Assembly: GCA_003024175.1 (NCBI GenBank)
Contig: MDYQ01000387.1
Coordinates: 1-14,425 of the forward strand
Length of the DNA stretch: 14,425 nt
Source of the DNA: Planoprotostelium fungivorum
Lineage: Eukaryota; Evosea; Variosea; Cavosteliida; Cavosteliaceae
Reading direction: 5' to 3'
This document shows positions 9,172-14,425 of the stretch, piece after piece. Position numbers and translations under genes: made by a program. Within the stretch, counting starts at the first letter, position 1, and each line of letters starts with the position of its first letter. The notes below the pieces were generated by a model that was not told the DNA's origin, ran no database searches, and saw only the letters and a program-made list of their open reading frames with translations.

Positions 9172-10001
9172 ATGAAGAGCAGTTACATCTTGTTGAGCCT
9201 CTTTGCACTCGTCGCCTGCAACGTGCTAGATCTATACACAACTCAATCCGGTGATGTGGGTTGCAGAATGCGATGATGGCAACCCCATTTTCTGATTAGA
9301 CAAACAGGGAACTTACTATGGACCTGATAACAATTCTGGAAACTGTGGCATCTATCCCGTTCCCTCTCAGATTTCGTCTGCAACGCAGGGACTCAATGTT
9401 GCAATGAATGCGCCTCAGTATTTCGGCTCTGCTGCTTGCGGTGCAGTTCATCATCTCACGGTCGCTCTCTGAAGATGATTAGGTCTGTGTCTGCAAGTGA
9501 CTGGAAATGGAACGGGAAGCGGTAGCAATCCTATCACGGGGACATTTCTCGTCTTCGTCAACGATCAGTGTCCAGAGTGTAAACCGGGAGACCTTGATCT
9601 GGCCAAGAATGGAGACGGAAGGTGGAAGATCAGTTGGAAGGTGATTCGTCATACGAATATCATTCGGTGAGATTAAGAGAATCTACAGGTCGTAGACTGT
9701 CCCGTGGGAGATTCAAAGATCCAATACAGGTGCACGAGTTACTGGATGCATGTGATCTGATGAAATGCAGTTATCAGAGCATCAGTCAGTATTACATCAA
9801 GTTGCAGCCCAGAAACAACCGTATAGCCCTCAATTACATATCCATTCAAGATCCCACCTCAGGCACTTACTTTGCGATGAGTGAGTCTGCCCTCCATGTC
9901 GATGATGTTGATCTCGATCAGCTCGCACCAGCGATAATTACTTCACATTACCAGACAGCTACAACGCCAAGCCTCTGACCTTTCCCATCAAAATCCAATG
10001 A
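9172..10001 (+). CDS. Secreted expansin-like protein
   Basis: Expansins loosen polysaccharide networks without hydrolysis; amoebal relatives act on their own cellulose-rich walls or on food. Exons: 9172-9250, 9300-9440, 9483-9640, 9689-9729, 9771-9880, 9922-10001; 202 residues. Seen: a signal peptide (MKSSYILLSLFALVA), then a double-psi beta-barrel D1 domain (about 28-130) with GTYYGPDNNSGNCG, SAACGLCLQV, NDQCPECKPGDLDL and VVDCPVG, and a D2-like domain (about 131-202) with SKIQYSY, YYIKLQPRNNR and MTRTSDNYF. The conserved aspartate of D1 (DLDL) is present, but the histidine of the plant HFD motif is not. D2 ends early, at PLTFPIKIQ, roughly 30 residues short of bacterial D2 domains. The start is the only ATG giving a signal peptide. 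Confidence 0.93.
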
Positions 10002-10124
10002 TCGGATTTGCTGTGATGATCTCCGTCATGATGTGATGAGAATCAACACGAGATAAAATTGTATGTCATCATCGCACGTTCTGATGACGATCACGAAGGA
10101 GGGAGACACGATGAGACAGATTCT

Positions 10125-10701
10125 TTATGTCTTTCTCATGACTTCGACCAACCAATCTAACCCTTCGTATACACCTTTTCCTTGCGTCGCTATCGTTCCC
10201 AGTGCATTCCACTGACGTCGGCTTCTGTGTTGATCCAGTCCCATCCTGGCGACAACTTCGTCCACGGGTAAGCTGCGGTATTGGTCCATTTTGTTTGCCA
10301 AGACCAAAAGAGGCACGTTGTCCATCTGTTGGTGACTGAGTACCTTGTCTAACTCCTCCTTGGCTTCATCCATTCGCGATGGATCGGCTGAATCGACGAC
10401 ATAGATGACTCCGTGGACTCCGTGAAAGTAGTGAGACCAGAGGGCTCTGATCTTGTCTTGACCTCCGACGTCCCACATTGTCATCTTCACGTTGCGATAC
10501 TGCTCAGAGTCAATCTTCATCACGAGCGCAGAGGTGACATACCTCGATGGTCTCCACGTTGAATCCGATGGTAGGACACGTTGTCATTGTCTCGCCCAGT
10601 TGAAGTCGGTACAGTGCGGTCGTCTTTCCTGCACCGTCGAGTCCGAGCACCACCAGACGATAATCTCTCCTTGAGAAGAAGAGGGAGATGAAGTTGCCCA
10701 T
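10125..10701 (-). CDS. ARF/ARL-family small GTPase
   Basis: Membrane-traffic GTPase of the ARF group. Exons (minus): 10701-10543 and 10499-10125, split by one 43-nt intron; 177 residues, close to the usual 180. It starts MGNFIS, so Gly2 can be myristoylated. Seen: G1 GLDGAGKT (about 24-31), the switch I motif [12 protein letters not shown]3 [13 protein letters not shown] with the catalytic glutamine, G4 NKMD, and G5 IATQGKG followed by VYEGLDWL. The sequence is ARF-like through the switches but has NKMD where most ARFs have NKQD, and a divergent segment before G5 ([24 protein letters not shown]). Class (ARF versus ARL) cannot be fixed by eye. It converges with the expansin gene across 123 bp. 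The open frame continues upstream of this start (separate entry). Confidence 0.93.
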
Positions 10702-11020
10702 GTTGTCTTTGTTCTTGTTTGTCTTGTTTGTGTATCCACGGTGGAGAGCCTGGCTCAACGTTGTCGCTTCGGCGAAAATGAGTTGTAGATCGTCAATGTG
10801 GCACCCCAGAAACACCAACATATCGACATCCCGTATGAGCGATTCGTCGGCAACATCATCGCACTTGTCTTCTACATACGAACGATCTATTCGTTTTCCA
10901 ACTCGTCTCTCCCAGCAGATCGACTCTCGGGCATCGATCGTCTGTCGGCCAGCTGCAGCCTGCATTGTCTTCTCAGTATCCTCTGTTCTCTCGAAGAAGA
11001 TCGATGGCAGTGTCTGGCGG
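10702..11020 (-). other. Open frame continuous with and upstream of the ARF start
   Basis: The ARF reading frame stays open upstream for about 105 codons, with an in-frame ATG at 10965. A plausible intron (GTGAGT at 11071 to CGCCAG at 11014) sits just beyond it. The last 33 bases before the ARF ATG are CA/AAC-rich, like a 5' leader. Either this is an unusually long 5' UTR with its own intron, or an alternative N-terminally extended form exists, or it is a chance open frame. The MGN start is favoured because myristoylation requires it. Confidence 0.3.
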
Positions 11021-11079
11021 TGTTCTATTCAGCCGGTGTAGATATTGATTTGGGCCAGCGGACCACTCACCAATTTTGA

Positions 11080-11481
11080 TATACATCTTACGCTGTGAAA
11101 ATGCACTAAAGATGCGTCAGTCGATCTCTCAAGTGCCAGACACACCTTCCACCTTGGATGAAATGAGATGTCAATGTGAAAAGAGAGGATCCATCGATGA
11201 TGGAGTCAAGAACAACAAAAGAAAGACGAACATACGTAGTGTGTTGTATTTGATGCATATTCAAGTCATTCAGATGGATGACGGCTGCTGGCATTGGTTT
11301 TAAGCGTAATCAAACCGGAGAAAAAATGGTTTTAGGATTTAACTTAAAACATCACCCAAAACAAAACGTGTGTTCAATGTTGACCATCATCCATGCACAA
11401 CTTGGTCTACTTCCTACATCACTTGAGATCACCCTCACCGAACATTCTCAATTCTCCACCACTGTTTCTCGTCGAGCGATT
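11080..11481. other. Intergenic stretch with no recognised gene
   Basis: About 400 bp between the ARF upstream region and the 3' end of the large minus-strand gene. Short open frames on both strands (for example 11076-11303 plus and 11106-11294 minus) show no domain or splice support. Part is A/T-rich (around 11300-11370). No RNA gene was recognised. Confidence 0.5.
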
Positions 11482-11486
11482 TTATT
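11481..11486 (-). terminator. Poly(A) signal overlapping the stop codon of the large gene
   Basis: On the minus strand AATAAA (11486-11481) contains the stop codon TAA (11484-11482), the same arrangement as at the end of the F-box gene. Confidence 0.5.
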
Positions 11487-14425
11487 TCTTCTGATACTTT
11501 GGGTTCGCCCACAGGTGTCCCGCCTTCAACCTCTCTTGTATGTATCTCTCAGCCTCCTCAGGTTCCGCCTTCTGAAAGGCATCCAAAGTGGCATAGCCTC
11601 TGGCCCACCACGAGGGAAACTCATTCGAGTGTCCGTGTCGATTCTTTCCGTGACTGCGGTAGATGTGAAGAGAATACTTCTTGTGGATCTCTCTCAGTGC
11701 TTCCCACTTGTTCTCCTTCTTCATTTGCTCGAAGACTCTCATGTATGGCTTCAGATCGGCTCGGAGTGTGTTGCCTTGGCACCACACGGGCTTCTAAATT
11801 TCACGTTCAGTTTGTGTTCCATATCATGATGATGAAGACGATGATGATGAAGATGGACGACGGTGATGGTGAAGATCTCACCCCTTGCATGTTTCTTCCC
11901 AAGATGAGTACCCACAGCTTATCTGTACGTACAGGTACCTCTCTACCGGTATCCAGCATCGCTGCCGTCACATTCTGCCACAGTTGTCCCTCTCTTAGAG
12001 GAAACAGAGGCTTGTTCTGTCCATCGACGCTATGTAGCAACTTTACAAACTCTTCTCCTGTGGACGCGGCGATCAACTCCTTCTCAAGGATATCGATGAG
12101 AGCTTGTCTCTCTGCTTCTCTCTTTGCCTTCAACTTTTGAGAGAGCTTGGCGGCGTAATGTTCCCTGACGACTCCACGGATGTACGCCTCCGCCTCTCCG
12201 ACGTTCGTTACGTCGGGTAATTTGTACTCCCGAGATCCGGTCGCCTCCTACCCCGAGTCATCACTCGATTTTCACAGAATTTTCTCACGTCGACACTGAT
12301 GCGTGAAGCCAAGTTGGGAGAACGCAGGGCCTGGATGTACAGTGCCGATAGAACACACTTCATCTCGTGCTGATCGTTCACCGAGAGAATCGACAGGTTC
12401 TGCATCTCTTCCGCTTGGTATTTGAACTCGTTCAAGAATGCTTCTGCCTGTCCACCAGTCTACCAGTGTGTCAGAGGAGCGCGATTTCGATGAAATTCAC
12501 CTTCTCGTAGGCGACACGGACGGCCCACACACATCGAAGGGTGTTGAGGTGATCGACACCGATTTGTCCGGCCAAGAATGCGCCGTCGTAAGTGTCCCAC
12601 ACTTTCTCAACGTCAGGGTCTACGGTATTGGGGGCTCCCGCTGATGTCTCGTTGGCTTCGGAGAATTGCAATAGACGGCTGTTCGATATCAGTTAAATCG
12701 TGGAAGAATTCACAGGTCGTCTAAATCATTTAAGAATGAAAGTTCTCACGCGATCTCGGCTGCACGTTCTTCGGGGGTGGAGAATCTTCTTCCGCAGGAG
12801 AGGTACATGTTGTATCCCACAACAGCTCTCGCCAGCTTCGAGCTACGATTTACGGTTCCCCTCAGCACCGCAGCGTGAGGCTTCAAGTCTGAAGCTATAA
12901 ATAGATCTCCCGCCATCGCCACTCTTGGGTCGTCTACCACCATCAGTTTCAATGAAATCTCGTGGAAAACTCACTTCCGTTGAGTAAATCGATGACTTCT
13001 CTCTTCAGTCCCATGTCCTTCTGCTGGAATGTTTCACAGATGTCCTTCAGTATGTACAACAGAGTCTGTGCCGAAGCCGTCGATGGTTGCTCTCTCAGCT
13101 GCTGAGCCATTCTCACCGCACAAGACGTTGCCATGGCAGCGTGATCTCCAGGCATAGGAACGAGTGATCCTCTCAGAGAAGCTGACACGTGGAGCGAGAG
13201 GAGAGTTGGCGCCAATTTGTACAGTCGATCGAAAGCATCTGGTGCCAGAGATCGGAGGGGTAAGACACCGGTGATGGTGTCCTGGCTGCCTGGAGCTTTT
13301 AGAATGGCCTCGTGATTCTCTCCCGATTGAGTTCGAGAAGTCCAAAGATCGGCACTGTTCAGGAGACGAGACTCTCCGGTGTAGACCTGAGGTCGTGAGA
13401 TGATGAGTTGGTCAGATGATGATGGACATGATCGGATGATGTGATGATGAGATGGAATCAAAGTATTCACCTGATGGGCGAAGAAACAAGCCCATGGATC
13501 AGGAGCATCGGCCAGGTTCGCTCTGAACGTCACACCGAGTGGTCCCACCAGCTGAAGAACGTCCGCCGTGGACAAGAGGGACAACTCGTTCATCGTGAAA
13601 TCGTGTAGTCCATTGATGCAAGAGCTGGGTGTGTCCAGACTGTAGAACGAGCTAAGATCATCTCGATTCTCCTGCAAGTTTGTCCCGTTGTAGAGGGCAG
13701 TCAATTCCTTTGTGATCGCGGCGTCATAGTCCACCTCTCCCATCTGATGACGTCATCGAACGAATTCTCCTCGAAATTTCACCTTGGTGTGACGTCTTGC
13801 CAGAGCTCTACCCTGTGCACCGTCTTGTACGCCCCTCAAGAAATCTGCCTGCATCTTTGAATTTAAATTGGCCACCTTGCTCATGTTCCCCAGCTGCAGC
13901 AACCTCTGCACCGCACTCTGCTTCGTGCTTCTCAATTCTTTCAGGAGGTTCTTACGTCTTAAGATGGTCGAAGCCTTGTGATAGGACACTTCCTCTTGTT
14001 CCTGCTCGTCGGTGGTGCTCAGACTGCGAGAAACGGCCTCGACCCATGACAAGATCTTTTCGATGCGGGAGGGCTCATTTCCAATGACCATCAGCTGCTT
14101 GACGTTCGTCTCTATGAATTGCAGGAGGGAAGAGAGGTCGTCTTCGGTGACCTAGAGAGGTGAGTCGTGTTGAGATGATGAGATGTGATAATCACCCTCT
14201 GGATCTGTGACACCTGAGAGACATCCAAGGGAAGACCGTCGATGGTGATCTTCTTCACGTCGACAGACTTGTCCAAGATGAGAGTGGCCTCCGATGTGAT
14301 CTGATTGTCTTCAGATGGATGTCGTCATGTGAGCGTGTCACCTGCAGGCTCTTGACGAAAGGAGTTCCAGGCATGCGAGCGAATGCGAGTTGGTCTGCAC
14401 ACTCGATCTTGTGGAGAGAGGCACT
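11482..14425 (-). CDS. Large protein of unknown function, C-terminal 817 residues (5' end outside window)
   Basis: Exons (minus): >14425-14342, 14300-14196, 14151-13783, 13743-13471, 13386-12975, 12933-12750, 12678-12501, 12459-12289, 12247-11882, 11793-11482; nine introns, phases all consistent. I do not recognise the family. Seen: a helical, charged region (QLMVIGNEPSRIEKILSWVE onward, then RRKNLLKELRSTKQSAVQRLL), a globular-looking stretch with DTPSSCINGL, LSTADVLQLVGPLGV and a PDPWACFFAHQ segment, an alanine-rich helical part, a Lys/Glu-rich probable coiled coil (KLSQKLKAKREAERQALIDILEKEL), and a C-terminal module with KPVWCQGNTL, the NRHGHSNEFPSWWARGY motif and the basic end KYQKK. No signal peptide or membrane helix is seen in this part. 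The intron 13470-13387 is 84 nt and stop-free in frame. Confidence is in the gene model, not in function. Confidence 0.8.

Noticed and set aside
10688-11041. 117-codon plus-strand open frame
   Set aside because: It begins antisense to the ARF first exon and shows no splice support or family features; it mirrors the open frame on the minus strand.
11499-12140. 213-codon plus-strand open frame
   Set aside because: It runs antisense to two well-supported exons of the large minus-strand gene and crosses their intron; its protein is serine/cysteine-rich with no recognisable domain.
13748-13755. TGACGTCA palindrome as a promoter element
   Set aside because: It lies inside an intron of the large gene, with no start codon of a gene nearby, so it is probably incidental.
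1-14425. tRNA, rRNA, CRISPR or transposase genes
   Set aside because: No cloverleaf, rRNA-like core, regularly spaced direct repeats or transposase motifs were seen on either strand by eye.

Overview
The window is a gene-dense stretch of nuclear DNA from a microbial eukaryote. Seven protein-coding genes can be read, all broken by introns. I resolved 51 introns, all GT-AG, and most are only 37-50 nt long. Donors are mostly GTGAGN, GTAAGN or GTATGN. The standard genetic code is used. The gene set (a full-looking gamma-tubulin complex component, a site-2 protease, an expansin-like protein, a GPI-anchored carbohydrate esterase, an F-box protein and an ARF-family GTPase) fits a free-living amoeba, probably an amoebozoan with a compact, intron-rich genome. 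That placement is inference from gene content and intron style, not from a search.

Layout, left to right. (1) 1-1795, minus: membrane-bound transcription factor site-2 protease, 3' end cut by the window edge. (2) 1946-4369, plus: gamma-tubulin complex protein 4 homologue, divergent from (1) across about 150 bp holding an E2F-like site. (3) 4370-5021: convergent intergenic DNA with short repeats and one doubtful small ORF. (4) 5022-7675, minus: sialate O-acetylesterase-like SGNH esterase with a C-terminal beta-trefoil-like domain and a GPI-type tail. (5) 7676-8269: divergent promoter region with a 140-nt near-perfect hairpin. (6) 8270-9109, plus: F-box protein. (7) 9172-10001, plus: secreted expansin-like protein only 62 bp downstream of (6). 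(8) 10125-10701, minus: ARF/ARL GTPase, with an unexplained open frame upstream of it. (9) 11482-14425, minus: last 817 residues of a large protein I do not recognise, 5' end beyond the window.

The genes do not form one pathway. They share very short spacing, tiny introns and, in two cases, a stop codon lying inside an AATAAA poly(A) signal. The esterase and the expansin are both exported carbohydrate-active proteins and lie about 1.5 kb apart, with the F-box gene between them, which hints at a shared wall- or food-related role but proves nothing.

Exon models were built by hand from splice sites, phase continuity and family similarity. Every junction given keeps the reading frame. No classical mobile element, CRISPR array, tRNA or rRNA gene was seen.
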